Below, in pieces: positions 37,401 to 50,154 of a stretch of 64,000 nt of DNA. The stretch spans positions 1 through 64,000 of the forward strand of contig DF237282.1 of the NCBI GenBank assembly GCA_000708835.1, read 5' to 3'. Origin of the DNA: Klebsormidium nitens (taxonomy: Eukaryota; Streptophyta; Klebsormidiophyceae; Klebsormidiales; Klebsormidiaceae). The notes beneath the pieces were generated by a model. That model was not told the DNA's origin and searched no databases. It was given only the letters and a program-made list of their open reading frames with translations. The position numbers and the translations under genes are program-made. Within the stretch, counting starts at the first letter, position 1. Every line of letters begins with the position of its first letter.

Positions 37401-40400
37401 GTAAGCCACGTTTTTGCCTACCTGTGTACCTCTCAATCAAGGGAAACCGGCGCCGAGGAGTCACTCCGAATGGATGCGGAAAACAAATATTTAGAGCTTG
37501 GTTATGAGGGGATTCGTTGCACGCTTCTGTTCCTAGATCCAGGCGCACTTTGTCTGGAGCATACGGTGTCAAGTTAATAAACGGCACACCATAACGACGA
37601 TTCAGATGCTTCCGGGAGTCCTTCGACGTGCTCGAAAGTTGATTGATGGCAGAGAAAGTCGAAGTACTGCTGTTTCCGGCGGTTGAGCCTCGTCTTTCGA
37701 TGCGGCTTTCTTACGATTCAATTCTGAAGTCGCCCGCTTCCCGTCCCTTAAGAGTAGGTGCACGTGTTCAGCTCAGTCTGTGAGCCAACATCCCCTTCGT
37801 ATTCGTCTGAGAAAGCTGTAGGCCCTCAGATCTTTCGGAAATCGACTTTCTGTCGTCTTCACCTTTCAAGCTCTCTCTTTGACATACAAGCTGAGAGCAA
37901 TTCCTCGCGGATGTCTATCTGCTCCCTCGCCAGTAGCTGTGCCCCACAGAGTCACGTTGCGACCCCCGTCGCATTGTCCACAGGTGGTAGGGGCGATTAC
38001 GCAGCTCATCCTCCGGGGCAACGGCATCCACTCACTCGCCGGTCTCGAGAAGCTGTACGCTATCGAAGCCCTCGACTTGGCGCACAATGTCATCGGGTCG
38101 CTCTCCGAAGTCGCTCGGCTGGGGCAGTTACCGTCGTTGACCCGGCTGTGGTTAGAGGGGAACCCGATCGAGCTGCGACGGAACTACCGAGCGGAGGTTC
38201 TGGGCCTGCTGCAAGACGGAGAGAAGGTGAAGCCCTGCTGTTGTATCTCCGTCTTCTGCTGGTTCTGGTGGTTTCTACTCGAATTGGGTCATTAGCGAAA
38301 ACACTGGTGCTTATGACTTTGGAGACTTCCCCAAAACCCACAGATGGTGTGAGTTCTATTGTTTCCGTTCCGCTTTGTATCTTCTGTCATTTTCTGCTCG
38401 TTACTTCTCGGAGTGCTTCTCCTTCGTGACCCGATAGAGTACCCGACTAGCACCTATCCCGTATTTTGCCGGATGCAGACCCAGTTCTCTTTCGCTTCTC
38501 CAAAACATCCAGTGCTCGGGGCTTTGGCCCACCCGTTTTGAGTCACTGCTCAAGCAGCATCCACAAGCCCGAAGGAAAACTTCTGCTCAAGGACGCTTAG
38601 GGGCATACAAAACCACGTGAATTCGTCGAAGACCTTGTTCGGGGAGACCTTGTTCGCGGGAACCGTTTAAAAGTGTTAGAAGTTTTGGAAAAAGACACAC
38701 TCGTGATCAGGATATGGCAATGAAGACACCGTCTTGACCCGTCGGTCACGAGGTTTTCAACTCCTTGGATGCCATCTACAACACAAAAGAAGGCGGCTAG
38801 CACCGCACGAAGCTTTTGTGAAGGTCCCCCGTGTTTTGAAGCTTCGGTCCACTATAATTAAGGTTGGTACAGCAGCAGCAGCGGAGCTCAGATTGAGTAT
38901 TGCGGCAACCTGCGAACCAAGCCGGCCTTCCAGACTGCACTGAACACACTTTGGTAGGTCTCCAATGCGAGACGTCGACGACTTCTGGACTTCTGCGGAC
39001 GAGACCTACGCATTGCGTGTGCACGTTGGATCGTCTTTCATTGCGAAGTACCTTTCTGTAATGTTTGGAGCCCCATCTTTGTCTTTTCCTCTTTGCTTTC
39101 CTTTCCTTTCCGGAAAGTTGTGCCAGATTCTCGACGTGGCCGTGTGTTTTAGTCCGATCGGTCGTCGTCTTGCTCATAATATTTATCTCATGGTCCGTTG
39201 GCAGCTATCAGTGTTTGCAGTTAGCTGACGTAGCATTGCTAGAATTTCGGAGCGTCAGTACTAAACCTCTTGCCCTCGGCCGGTCAACGGCGACCGGGCT
39301 GCGCACCATGTTCAGAACGCCTTTGCTTGAACGCCCACCTTGAGTCTACGACGGGACACCACGCTTATTGCGAGGACTTGTCCTTTGTGTAATGAGCAGA
39401 TCACAAACGCCAAACCTCGTTTGAGGGATGCTGTCTAATTGCATTTATAAATTTGTCTCTGCTGCACCGAACTGAAAGGGTGAGCAACATTTTCCGAACC
39501 TTTCTGACCTTGGTTGCTCCGTATTTACCGCCGATGCCTTTGTCATAGGGATCTCAAGGGCCACGTTGCCTCCGGTCCGAAACTCAAACACTGCCTTGAA
39601 GACGACACTAAAACTTGGCCGCAGAGTATGGCAGGTTGTACGCATGTGCAGTTGTCGGAGACGCCAGCCTTCAGAGATGTTATCGGGTTCTCGATGACGA
39701 ACGACGGTAGTGACGAGGCAAATTTGGCCTCTGATCACAGTGAGCGTCTCAATTGGCTGAAGTTGGCGCCGTTCTGCGGTAACTTGTTCTAGGTTCCAGC
39801 ACGGTCTGCTTCCTGACGAGTCCCGTTGCTGTGTCAGTAGTCGGTATCATTGGAAAAAATGGTGAAGAGATTGCAACCACCTTAGTGATAATCAAAGACG
39901 TGTGCAACAGTAAGGCGGGTGGCCATGCAGATTGACGCCAAGTTGGATTTGCCCGTTACGCGGCTGAAACAAGTGATCGTGCTCAAAACCAGGAGCGGAC
40001 ATTGCCATCGTGCTCCCTATATCCACATGGGAAGCTCCAGAAACCACTGAAAGGTGACAAGTTTGACTTGAGGGCTGGTTCACGGTGCCTTGAGAAAGGG
40101 ATTCCTCGTTGCCCTAGTATCAAGCCATTTTTTATGACATACCCGTAGCCGTTCCTTCTTTTTCCATTCTTGAGTGTGTCCTTCGTCTTGGAGTCACCCA
40201 AGAATCTTGACAAGGGCAATGAAGTGCGACCTTCTGACTGTCTGGGCAGAAAGGAGGAACACGCACGTTCTGACGCCTTTCCGTGGGGCTCAAACGGTAT
40301 ATGCGCTGATCAGTTGGGAGGCTGCTCTGATCTGGACAGCGCGTCGCTTCGGCCTGACGAAAAGTATGAATGGACTTTCTTGGCCACACCCTCAAAATTT

Positions 40401-43400
40401 GAGAGCTTCAGCAATTGATCCGCGGCCATGATAGAAGAACGCTTCCGACGTTGGTGGGCTCTTTGGTAAAGGAAGCCCAATGTCTCTCGGTTGAGGCCAA
40501 GTGAGGAGCAGGTCTGTGTTGGACTGGGGCAGCTCCGATGCGTCACAAAGGAAAAGACAACCGGTTTCGACAGATTTCTAAATGCCTCATCTTTCATAGT
40601 GGAAATCCAGCGAGCCTCCACACGGTGTGCGGTAACTTTGAAGTGGTATTTGTTAGCAGCGATGTCATTCGGTGACACATGCTTTTTCGGCGAGGGGATG
40701 TTGCATACTCACCGCCATTTCCTTCCAGGGCGCCGATTTGCCTATGGACGGGAAAGATCGCCCGGTTAAGTTGGTCCGCTTTCGATGCCAGCCTGTTCTA
40801 CTCCGTTCCCAGCTTTTGATTGAGCTCATGATGTTGATTGAAGATCTTGACCCGGGATCATCCTACTGTTGATGCGACCACGATATCCAATGGCTGTAAT
40901 GATTGTCTGCAAACTATCGGGGCAATGAAAGGGAGACGTTGACAAAATTGTCACCGATACAGGACGAACGGATGCCCGTCGAAATCTGACTGGCCGCTTT
41001 GGAATACTCAAACAAGCTTCATTCTTGTTGCGAAAGCACCGGTACGTGCTGCTGAGACAGTTCGGTGTGCGATTTGACTTTGCAACAGCTCTCCGTACAT
41101 CGTCATGGGTATGTCGGAAGTAACGCACGTCCATCATTGTTAAGCCCCTTGATTGCAATCGTTTCAGACTTCGCGAGCCACCCCCTATCAGGTAGCCCTG
41201 CCGACATGTCACATAACGCGTCGAGGGGGCTTTGCTGCTGGAACTCTATTTCCTTATTTCCGTGTGGCCATTGTCACCAGCCCTCTTGTAGCCCTGCGTG
41301 TCTGGACAGTCTGCACTTTGGGCTCATTCTTGTACAGCCCGTCGGTTTTCGTATGTTGGCAAAAGTTTACTCCATGTTGACCTGACACCGTCTCACTTCC
41401 TTACGACAGGACAACGCCCCCTTAATTTCTTTGGTAGAGGCATCTAGACATGGTGTCGTTTTCCTTGCGCGTCTAGTGATATCCTTATATTTTGGCCTTC
41501 TCCCGATTGCTTACGTATCAGCTGAGGTCGAAATTTTGCTCACGCAATCATGGTTTGCCTTTTGTGCGAGCAGACAATCTACACGAGCACAATAAAACGA
41601 CGGCAAAAGAAATGAGCTTTTTCATTTGTCAGGCGTGGACTCGGGCACCCTTAGTCGTGGGAAATTCAAAGCATTTGCTAGCTTACTCGGCCGCTTGCTA
41701 ATTGTTCCAGGCTTGTGGCTTGTTTTTCCAAGCCATGAGGAGTGATTCTCTGTGTTGCCGGACCAAGTACCGCAATATAAGAGCCACGAGATGCGACGCT
41801 GTGTAAATTCAGTTTCGAGGACATGACGTCAGTCTGACGTGAAGTCTGTTATGTGTATAGAAACGTAATGTATGGACACGTTGAGCCCGCGTCATGTTTT
41901 TGATATGGCCGAACAAGCGTCCTCTGTCTAATTTCGAAGGAGACGACGACAATCAGAAGAAAGACTCGCAAGCTAGCCAAGCCAGTCTCTCTAGGGGGGC
42001 CGTTTGTTGATGTTGGTTGTGAATCTGTTACCTGTGTTTTGCCAAAGTGGTCGATTTGGTACCCAACCTACGACTTGAATTCATTTTCTCACTGGATTTG
42101 AGGCAAATTGCTATCTTAAGCAGCTAATTAGAAGCTTTCCTTCTCAGCATTGGGTTTGCTTTCGGCGGCAAATCGTAAGCTGTGGTCGCATTGAGCGGAG
42201 TCAGCATAAGAAACGGGCTTTTTGCTGCAAAACTTTTCACCGAATAGATTTGACGCTCTAGCGTACAGAATCCTTTCCAAAATGGCAGTGTGTCACGCTT
42301 CTGTTGCTTGGATTGTTGTTCTGACTCCAGAAAACGTATCCGCTTTTGTGGTCTATATCAGCGCTCTTCAGATCTGACTTGTCGTGCCTCGCAAGCCTCC
42401 TGTCGTGCAGACTTTCATGGAGGCTTCAAGCCCAGCCACACTTTCAGTGCCCTCCTGTCCTTTCTCACCAAGAGCCACGCTGTTATCCAATACGCGTGTG
42501 CTTGCTTTATCGCCGCATACGTGGCGTATAGATCCTCACAAAGCTTTCGCTCATGCCTGACTCTGATGCATCGTCAGGAAACCGCTTGCTGATGTCTCTT
42601 TCCTGTTTTCTAAGTGAGGACGGCGGCAATGAAGAATGCTGATGACCATAAGGTCAGTCTGCTGCAGTCGATTGTCGGATGCCGTCTGATCGGTGTTCCC
42701 CGTCCTCTTGGGGGCCCATCTGATTCAAGGACCTGCGGAGCAGAAAAGTTCCGAATCGTCGAAAGGCCGAACGAAGTAGTGGCCTTTTATGGTGCGTCGA
42801 GAAAATTGCGTCTTTCTTGACCCCGGTGCTACGTGACGACTAGTTGAGCTTTCTAAGAGTCACACTTGCCACTCGTTCACAGAGGTTTCTTTGATGGTCC
42901 TTTTGAAACGACCGCCCTTGATGGACATCTGCAAGGCGATGCAAGCTGCCATTAGAGTTGGCGCACATACTCCATGCTTCTGCGTTGTGTTGCACGGAAT
43001 TCCATATCTCTGCCCTGGGCTATTTTGATGAAAACCGCGCACCTAAAATGGTCCGCAGAATACGAGTGCTGGGCTCAGCGCGGCGTTTCTGCTGGCGCGC
43101 CAAACTCTCAATAGGGGGAAGAATTCCTGATTCTTTTGCTGGATTGGCGGTCAAGCGTGCCTGCGAGTTGTGAAGCGACGGCCGTGATTCCATCTCTGAC
43201 TGGTTCAGGCTCTGATTCGAATTTGAGGCCGTCTTATGATCGTCCTTTTTCGATTCGAGGGCATCTCCTTTGAAAAGTACCACGGGTCGTCTAAGAGTGT
43301 GCAGATAACGAGTGGTAGGTGTTTGTCTGGCGCTGCTCTCTTCTCACCTAAAGGTGGAGGGAAGGGGACTTTAACACCCCCGTCTTTTGACGCAATCGCA

Positions 43401-46400
43401 ATCAAGCTGAAAGATGGACGCAAGCCAACACGTATCTGCTGTTTTATTGCAAACGAGAAGCTTCCCCTATACTGCCTTCAAAGTCTCCTGTTAGCCAGAA
43501 TAGCGCAGGATACCGCACAACCTCTTGACTGCTTTCTGTCAGGGCCTTACTCCTTTAACCAGCATCTCAACGAAGGTTTTGCTATTGGGCCGTTCAAGCG
43601 TGGTCCGACGTTACTCAGACGCTGCACGAGATACGAATCCGCATCGTTCCGCCAGCGTGACGACTTGATGTCTAGCCTAAAAAATCAGCGCGCCAGGCCG
43701 ATCACAGCACTTTTGGCATACGCCACTGTTTGCTCCTGTTTCAACCTGACTTGCGTCCCAAAGTTTCGATTCGAAGCGAAGGCTGGATGGAATGATGCAG
43801 TGAACAAATGTAGGACATCCGAGGGAACGGTCTGAATCGTTCTGATAAGTTGAGACCGAGGGCAAGGATGAGCCTTTCTGAGTTCCGCTCAGTGGTCGGT
43901 GCGACTTCTCTGATGCCAATTGTTCTTCAGAGTTTGTCTAATCTTAATTTAGTCGCGAGCCGAGTCGGCTGGGAAAAAGCGGGAACAATGCCGAGGATGA
44001 GATCTGCACGTCTTTCTCCTGAACGTCTTTCATATCTCACTTTTTCCAGCACGGTATTCTCCATGTCGCTTGCATTTACTGCCAAGTAGTCAAAGCGGAC
44101 ACCTTCTGAACTCGATTTCAACGCCTTGCGTGCGCCTTGTGAACACGTCACTCGTTTCTTAAACCAACAGATCCGTAATTACGCTCGCCCTTTTTCAAGT
44201 GCTTGCTGTCCGAGGCTTGCATCAATGGAAAGCTTTCTGGCATTGAAGAACCAACTCTGACCTGCGGGTCAATGGACTGGAAGTTTGGGCTGACGCCATA
44301 TAAAAGCCATCCTGATATCAATTATCTTTCTTGAACGAGATTGTTCGCTAGCATAGGGACGACAGTTCTGCGAGCTGGTCAAACGCAGTGCGTCCGGCAG
44401 ACGTCACCACTGCTATTCTGATCGCATCATAGCGCAAGGTTTGAAGCGTCTTGTGCGTTATCATCAACCGACGCAGTAATGATGTATTTGAAGTCCAAGA
44501 GGATTCTCTTGCCAGTCGGCCTGTATGGCCTGTATGCTGGAAATTGTCCACAAGCGATGGCAACGACGAACTTTTCTGAGCTGATGTTCATTGTTCCAAT
44601 AATTCTGACGCCGCCATGTCAACCTTAGCTTGTTGGTTTTAAGTTCGTAGAAAGTGGATTCGGCCGAGTTAATCGTGAGGAACGCCGCTCCGCAAGAGTT
44701 TGGCTGCTTGCGAGGTTTCGAAGGCTTTGTCGTGCGTAGCTCGTCGGCGGACTGGCGAGATCAGGTTTCAGCGATCAGCAAATCTGAAACTTCAAGTTTA
44801 TGCTTCTCGTTACTGGCCTCTAATTGGAGCTTTTAGGATTTTTCAGTGCCCTCGCAAGTGCCCACACTTGCGGATGGTTTACTTCGAATTCCCAGACCGC
44901 ATAACTTTCGCCTGCTCTTGCCTGTGGCGATCACGCTGCTTAGAGCTTGACCGAAAGCGGTCACCGTTCATTTGTGCTTGTCCCGACTGCCGTTTTGTCG
45001 AGCCCTTTCGGCCGAGTCCTTGCCGCGTTGTGCCACTATACAAAGACACCAAAGCAACAGTGCAAAAAGCAGGGCAGAATTCCTTGTCCGATCAGAGCCG
45101 AGGCTAAATCGGGCTTTGCAGTCTACCTCTTTCTAACGCTGTAAGAACACGTTTCCTCCAAAACGGCATCTTCCGCTGAACCATCTCTTTCTTTTGTACC
45201 GTGTCTGCAAAGATTTAGCTGCCCGCTATGGGGACGACGCCTTGCCTTGGCACCCAAGAGCCTTTCTTCCTTCGATTCTTCTTTTTCTCGCCGATTTGAA
45301 AAGACCCGCGCCGTAAACTGCGAAGGTTCTCATGTCGCCGGGAGCATAAACAACCGTCCTCTGAATGACACGTTTCTCCCTTTGCAGGTGAAGCTGGACG
45401 GCCGGCACAGCTCCACCTTCGAGCGTTTCGCGATCCGCACTCAGCAGAGGCGCAACGCTCGCGCGCCCCGCTTTCCGGAGCCTGTGTACCCGTCTGGAGC
45501 TTACGTGGCGGCCGTAGAGAGCGCCACGTCAGAGGGCAAGGAAGCGCATCCACATGTACATAAGGTGAGGGCAGTAGTCACAATTGCATCTGTTCCGCTT
45601 GTTTGCCGGTCTTGGACTTGAGGAAAGCAGGGGCTTATCAATGTGTGACTGCATGGTCCTTCATAGGGGCCAGCCATTCTGGGGATCTGGAGATTTATTC
45701 GCATCGCTTCTGGGGCCATAATATGTCACACCATAAAAAGGTTGTTTCTTTGAGGCGGCAAGATTCGATCAATGGCATAGCACGGGTGTGCTTTCGAAGA
45801 GCACCCGGAATGTGTCGAGAGCTTAGAAAGCAGATTGATTTGTTCGGTTTGAACCTGGCAAGAATGTTCAAAGGGGGCATGCCGTGTCATACCAGCTTCG
45901 CCCTCGCCGTTTATAGGCTGGTACCATCAACCAGAATTGAACGGAAGCCTTGTTTGAAGCCTTGTGGTTCTGCTCCTTCAAAGTGAGCTGTCTGCTGAAA
46001 GGTAGTCTTTGACGGTTTCCAAGAAACATTTGCCTTGACCTCTGCACTTACGTTCATGGGTCTGGTTCGAGTCCAGTAGAATTGCGGAGCCCGACACCAT
46101 TAGGAACAAAGTCGTCGTACTCTATAAAGATCGCACCCAAAACCATGCCTTTCACGGCACTGTTTCAGGCACCCTGACTCGACGCGATGGCGCATCACTT
46201 TTCTCGTCGATGTCTTTCGAATCACGCTGCTCTTTCGCATTATCGGAACCAAGCCCAGCCAAGTCGTAAAGCCCGACGAAGAGCCAAGAACCCCTGTCAG
46301 AACCAAAAGACCAGCAGAACCTGAGATGGATCAAACGATTGAATCTTGGTGAAGTCTGCGCCTCCTCGTAATCCAAACCCAGTGCTCTTTCGTAGACAAC

Positions 46401-48242
46401 CGCAGATCTGGCCTACCCGTAAAGCCAACCCAGAGAACGTTGAAGATGCTCTGGACGAAGAACCACGAACCCGTCCCATACTTCGACAAGGTTGAAGTTT
46501 TACCACCCATATGACTCGGCGCAAACCCTGTCTTTGTACTTTTCATTCGAGCGCTCGCTTGTCGATTGCCGCAGATCGTTGAACAAGCTCCCGACAAAGA
46601 CCCGACGACTCCTCTCAAAATCCCGTAAGACTCAAGAAGGATGATTTGTGCCGCAAGAACTTTCTGGCGGAAGCTAGTTCTGGTGTTTTTCTGTTCTAAA
46701 CTCTCGCTCGTGGCATCGCAGATCAGACCCACCCGCATCGCCGAGCCGGAGATCGTGGATGAAGCTCCTGACGAAGACTCGCGAACCCCTCCCAAGACCG
46801 CGTGTATAATGGAGCACCCGGAAGAAGACCCCGAGCGCATGTTTAGCGTCCGGGCGTTGAAGCACAGCCCTCCGACACGTGTCAGAAGCCCATTGGCCGA
46901 AGAGGCGTCCCCCCCAGAAGCGACCACTTCTTCAGCGGAAGAAGAGCTCGCAGGCGACCCGCGCTTTGTCGAGAGTGTGAATAGGCCCCCGTTGCTGTTT
47001 AAAAGCCCAGGTTCCGGAATCGTGGAGGGTTTTCACACCCCGGTTTGGACCGCGGAAGAGGGGCCGAGCGGTGGGAGTACTCCGCGGAGTGTGAATAGGC
47101 TGCCGTCGCCTGTGGCGGATGCGACGCCGGGCAGAGAAGGTGCGGAAGAATTTCACATCGCGATGTCAGTCTCAGAAGATGAGTCCAGCAGCAGTACTAC
47201 GGTGGCGAGTGTGAATACGCCCCCCTCGTCTGGGGCGGAGTACGAGGCCCCTAGTCCGAACGAGGGTGAGGGTATTCACACACCAAGCGTTTTAGGGGCA
47301 GAGCAGTTGAACTGGAAGACTGCAAACGGGAACGTAAATGAGGTCCAGATCGGGGCGGCTTCCATCTCTGAGGGCACACATAAGCGGGATCCCTTCGGGT
47401 TGGGTGTAGACGGAACGGGGCCAAAGTTGGGCTCGTCAGAGAATCATGAGGAGCGCTTAACGACTGCGGCGGGAAGGGCAAAGGATTTGCACGGAGACCC
47501 GAGATCCGGTCTGATTCAGAAAGGAGGGTACGAAAGAGGGGGGCTTGACAGAACCGGTCAGAAGCGTGGTGCGGAAAGATCGGCTCTTCGGCTGGAAGAG
47601 CCTTCGCACGCCGGGACGGCAGTCATAAACGAAAAGATTCCGGTCAAGCAGGAGGAGAGGGGTCGGAAGGATTGGGTATCCGGTGGCAGGGAAAGCGAAC
47701 CCCCCCTGCGAACGAAAAAGAGGCCGGGGATAGGGAACGGAAGCAGTGGAACGGAAGAGTGGTGTCGGTCGGGGTCGGAATTGCCCGGTGTTTGTCAAAG
47801 AGGAGGCCTTCGCCATCTAATCGTAAGAACCGCAGTGGAAACGGACACGGAAGAGAGTCAGAAGTGTTTGGAGACGCCTACGCCCTCAGAGGAAGAGATC
47901 GACGTCGTAGAAAGAAACGCGCTCAAGGCAAAGAATGAAGGGGCAGCGGAAGGAGGGAGTTTAGGAAGCTTAGATTGTGCAGGTGACCGGGATCCGGCAC
48001 TAGCATCAGGATTACTACTTACAGAATCTGCGGTTAAGGAGCAGCCAAAATCGCTCGAGTCGCCCGACACGGAGAGCCTTCTATCAGCTAGTGGTTCAGG
48101 TTCGGATCTACTAATAGGAACCCGCACTCAGGAAGCTTCTGATGGCGATTTGAAGTCAATCGAAAATAGTATCATATCGTCAAAGCCCAGCAAACAGGCA
48201 AAAAGGAGGAGCAAAGCACGCGTCGTAAATCTTGACGCCTAG
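34412..48242 (+). CDS. STK11IP (LKB1-interacting protein)-like leucine-rich repeat protein, seven exons
   Basis: Plus-strand exons: 34412-34472, 35231-35439, 36022-36189, 37143-37400, 37984-38226, 45388-45564, 46722-48242. They total 2637 nt in phase, for 878 aa, starting MAEEHGDEYLEAL. Residues 1-90 are the N-terminal helical part. LRRs run from about 91 to 300: LSGLRHLELHGCDLSTAA, then the diagnostic CVDSTDSL joining exons 3 and 4, SRLTRLACPRNHL, DEIDLSRNNL, KLDLGFNSIT, LILRGNGI, ALDLAHNVIG and LWLEGNPIE. Exon 6 continues with KLDGR, as in plant homologues, and exon 7 is a 506-aa low-complexity acidic tail. STK11IP binds the LKB1 kinase in animals; the plant protein's job is not established. 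The tail has three ~40-aa repeats starting SVN and a basic end (KQAKRRSKAR) that could be a nuclear signal. Intron 5 is 7.16 kb; the others are 0.5-1.2 kb. The LRR part is secure; the exon 1-2 join is supported by phase only. Confidence 0.88.
35515..35760 (+). repeat. Copies of the donor edge of STK11IP exon 2
   Basis: The exon 2 end (GATCTGGGGGACTACCGCAAG...) recurs in decayed form at about 35520-35560 and 35612-35680, with core GATTTGGGC.ACTACTGCAAGCTGGAC. A fragment (GTGGTGGTAGATCT) is at about 35725. Offsets from the real copy are about 149 and 242 bp. All copies lie 3' of the exon. Confidence 0.75.
36795..37080 (+). repeat. Copies of the acceptor edge of STK11IP exon 4
   Basis: The opening of exon 4 (CAG then GACTCATTAGCAGACCTC..., 37140-37240) recurs at about 36985-37075 and 36799-36900. 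Steps are about 158 and 184 bp. Shared blocks include GGCAGAC and a later CCTGCCCG. Both copies have an AG near the equivalent acceptor (GCAAG, TTCAG). The fuller AG copy (36799) reads CAGGACTCCCTGGCAGAC. All lie 5' of the exon. Confidence 0.78.
38227..45387 (+). other. 7.16-kb intron 5 of the STK11IP-like gene
   Basis: It runs from donor AAG|GTGAAG to acceptor TTTGCAG|GTGAAG. I find no nested gene, retroelement protein or RNA gene in it. The longest frame (43236-43835, 199 codons) has no domain, biased codons or splice support. The 8 bp AGGTGAAG at the left junction are repeated at the right junction, as would be left by an insertion with target duplication, though splice consensus accounts for part of this. 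Confidence 0.55.
46080..46645 (+). repeat. Array of copies of the acceptor edge of STK11IP exon 7
   Basis: The start of exon 7 (from 46722: ...GAAGCTCCTGACGAAGACTCGCGAACCCCTCC in pieces) recurs at about 46570-46630, 46402-46480, 46235-46315 and, weakly, 46083-46120. Steps between the GACGAAGA anchors are about 177, 139 and 179 bp. Two copies keep an acceptor-like GCAG|ATC. All lie 5' of the exon. These copies, plus the exon, make up most of intron 6 downstream of 46.08 kb. Confidence 0.88.
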
Positions 48243-49901
48243 ATTAGAGACCGTACAGGACTGGAACGCGGCCCTAACAAGCAGATTATCATATGCATCA
48301 CTGAGTCAACTTTGCGCCACATCGAGTGGCCCGGCCCACACAAACCATGATCTAAACATTGTTCTCTTTGCTGTATTATAGTATATCACATCATGCATCG
48401 CATCTCACTTTGCAAGATCATTATGGTGAGGTCATTTTGACCTATGTCCAGTTTGCAGAGGGTGGGGGTTGGGGGCTTGCCACGGACTGGGCAGCGGGAG
48501 GGGGGGTTCTTGGGGCTTTGGCCGGCCGTGGTCGAGCCGCAGGCTCGATCGAAATATTGTGCAATAATCAGCTAAAAAGGGGATTTTCAGGGCCCGGCAA
48601 AATTTTTGCGAAATATAAACATTTATGTAGCCGAAGGGGGCGGGGGGCCGCTCCGCTTATCCTGAGCTTGAGGCTGGCAAGGGAGGGGGGGGGGGGCTTC
48701 AGTGGCCGTTTGGGTCCCAATGGGCTCTGGACTGAACATAGGGGGTTCACTTCAAAATGACCTTACCCTTATGTACTGGGTTCGTGTATTCCATCATGCA
48801 TAGGCCCGCCGGCCGGCTAGGTTCTCGCTAGCGCGCGTGTGTTAACTGTGCATGGCAATGCACGCGCCCCGCGCAGCTCCCAGTGACATGGCGGAAGCAG
48901 CTACTACAACGCTGTCGACCGGGGCTTCTGTATATGCACGGCATGCATCAAAACCATGTGCAGAATTGTATCGAATGCACGCGACGCTGTTCCGCGCGCG
49001 GTGCATATGGGGCCTGGAAATCGCGTACGTCATGATTGTACGTACGCGGTACTTCCACCTTTGCGCGCGGGTCTGGAACACATCTAATGTATATTAGTAC
49101 GTGACTGCATGAGTGAACTTGGAAGGACTTCATTCATCGATCGCAATTGGTAGTCAACTTATTGACAGGATATGAATCATGCGCTCCTTCTGTATAGTCG
49201 GTTGAAATTTATGTTAGGTAATGATAAAGATCTGGCTGCATGTTGAACCGTCCGTCAGTGTAGCAATTAGATTTGCATAACATGGAGACTTAGAGTGTAC
49301 TGTACATGCTCAAGTCATGGTACGTGTGACGAATAGCTAGATTACGTGAATTTTGTAGAAGAATCAAAGACGCAACCGGACCGTCAGAAAGGCCAACGGT
49401 CAAGTGTAGTAGCTGACGAGCTTTCAATGAATGATCGTCTTTAGAATCAGAAGTAAATGTGCTAAAGCGCCATCTATCTCCTTTCATGTTCTGGATACGG
49501 AGCTTAAGGGCTCATCAACGAGTTCGGCAACCTTGCACAGCCTGAGCTCTCAAAGCGATTGTTGTCCTGAGAGTTCATGGAGGCATCAAAAGGATTTGCA
49601 AGATATATTACTGAGATGAACCGAGACGGCACTGTTTCTGACTCATCAACAATTCTCAAGCTGTCCTTGCTGTTTGTTTCGCTAGTCGAACCTTGTCGAC
49701 CGACTCCTGGGACTTAGTGTAACACAAAATCGACACGTGGCTGTCTCTTAAGTGTCGGTCGACCCTTAGAAGGTCCCTCCCCAGGATCCAACTCTGCATT
49801 ACCACAACCCCGCTCCTGCAGCTTCCTGGAAAAACCCTTGCCGTAACCACCTGTTGACCCTGTCAAATCCCACTCCGTAAACCCGCCGAAACCCTCGCCG
49901 T
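48243..49901. other. Intergenic region, no gene recognised
   Basis: It begins with the 3' flank of the STK11IP-like gene. A G-rich stretch at about 48460-48740 creates long frames on both strands without codon bias. Nothing else is supported. Confidence 0.45.
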
Positions 49902-50055
49902 TTAGCAGACGAGCTGGACGCTGTTGCAGCCAATCACGACTTTGTTGAAGGCAGCGCTCGGGAGGCCGTTGCTCTTGGTGGGGCACCGGTAGCCGACCTC
50001 CGCGTGGCCGTTGCACATCTTGACGCAGCAGCCGTCGTTGCTCGGGGAGTTCCAC
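49902..50055 (-). CDS. Terminal exon of an unrecognised Cys-rich protein (partial)
   Basis: After an acceptor (TTTTCTGCCCAG) at 50056, the frame entered in phase 2 encodes 50 residues, WNSPSNDGCCVKMCNGHAEV to SVQLVC, then TAA at 49902. Third codon positions are almost all G or C, as in the other true exons here and unlike the surrounding DNA. It contains six cysteines (two adjacent) in 50 residues, ending in Cys, which suggests a secreted disulphide-bonded domain. I could not find the upstream exons with confidence in 50.1-52.5 kb, so the start and full architecture are unknown. Copies of the acceptor edge occur 5' of it. I do not recognise the family. Confidence 0.6.
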
Positions 50056-50154
50056 CTGGGCAGAAAAGGGGAACCGGGGGATTAGGTGGGAATTGTGGGA
50101 ACTGGAATTTTGGGGATCAGGAATTAATTTGAGTGGGGTGGAAATTTGATTTTT

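Noticed and set aside
43236-43835. 199-codon plus-strand frame in intron 5 of the STK11IP-like gene
   Set aside because: No recognisable domain, mixed codon use, and it lies inside an intron. I cannot support a nested gene.
46050-46080. tRNA-like B box (GGTTCGAGTCC)
   Set aside because: No matching A box, acceptor stem or anticodon arm could be placed. The site lies beside the copies of exon 7 and is probably chance.
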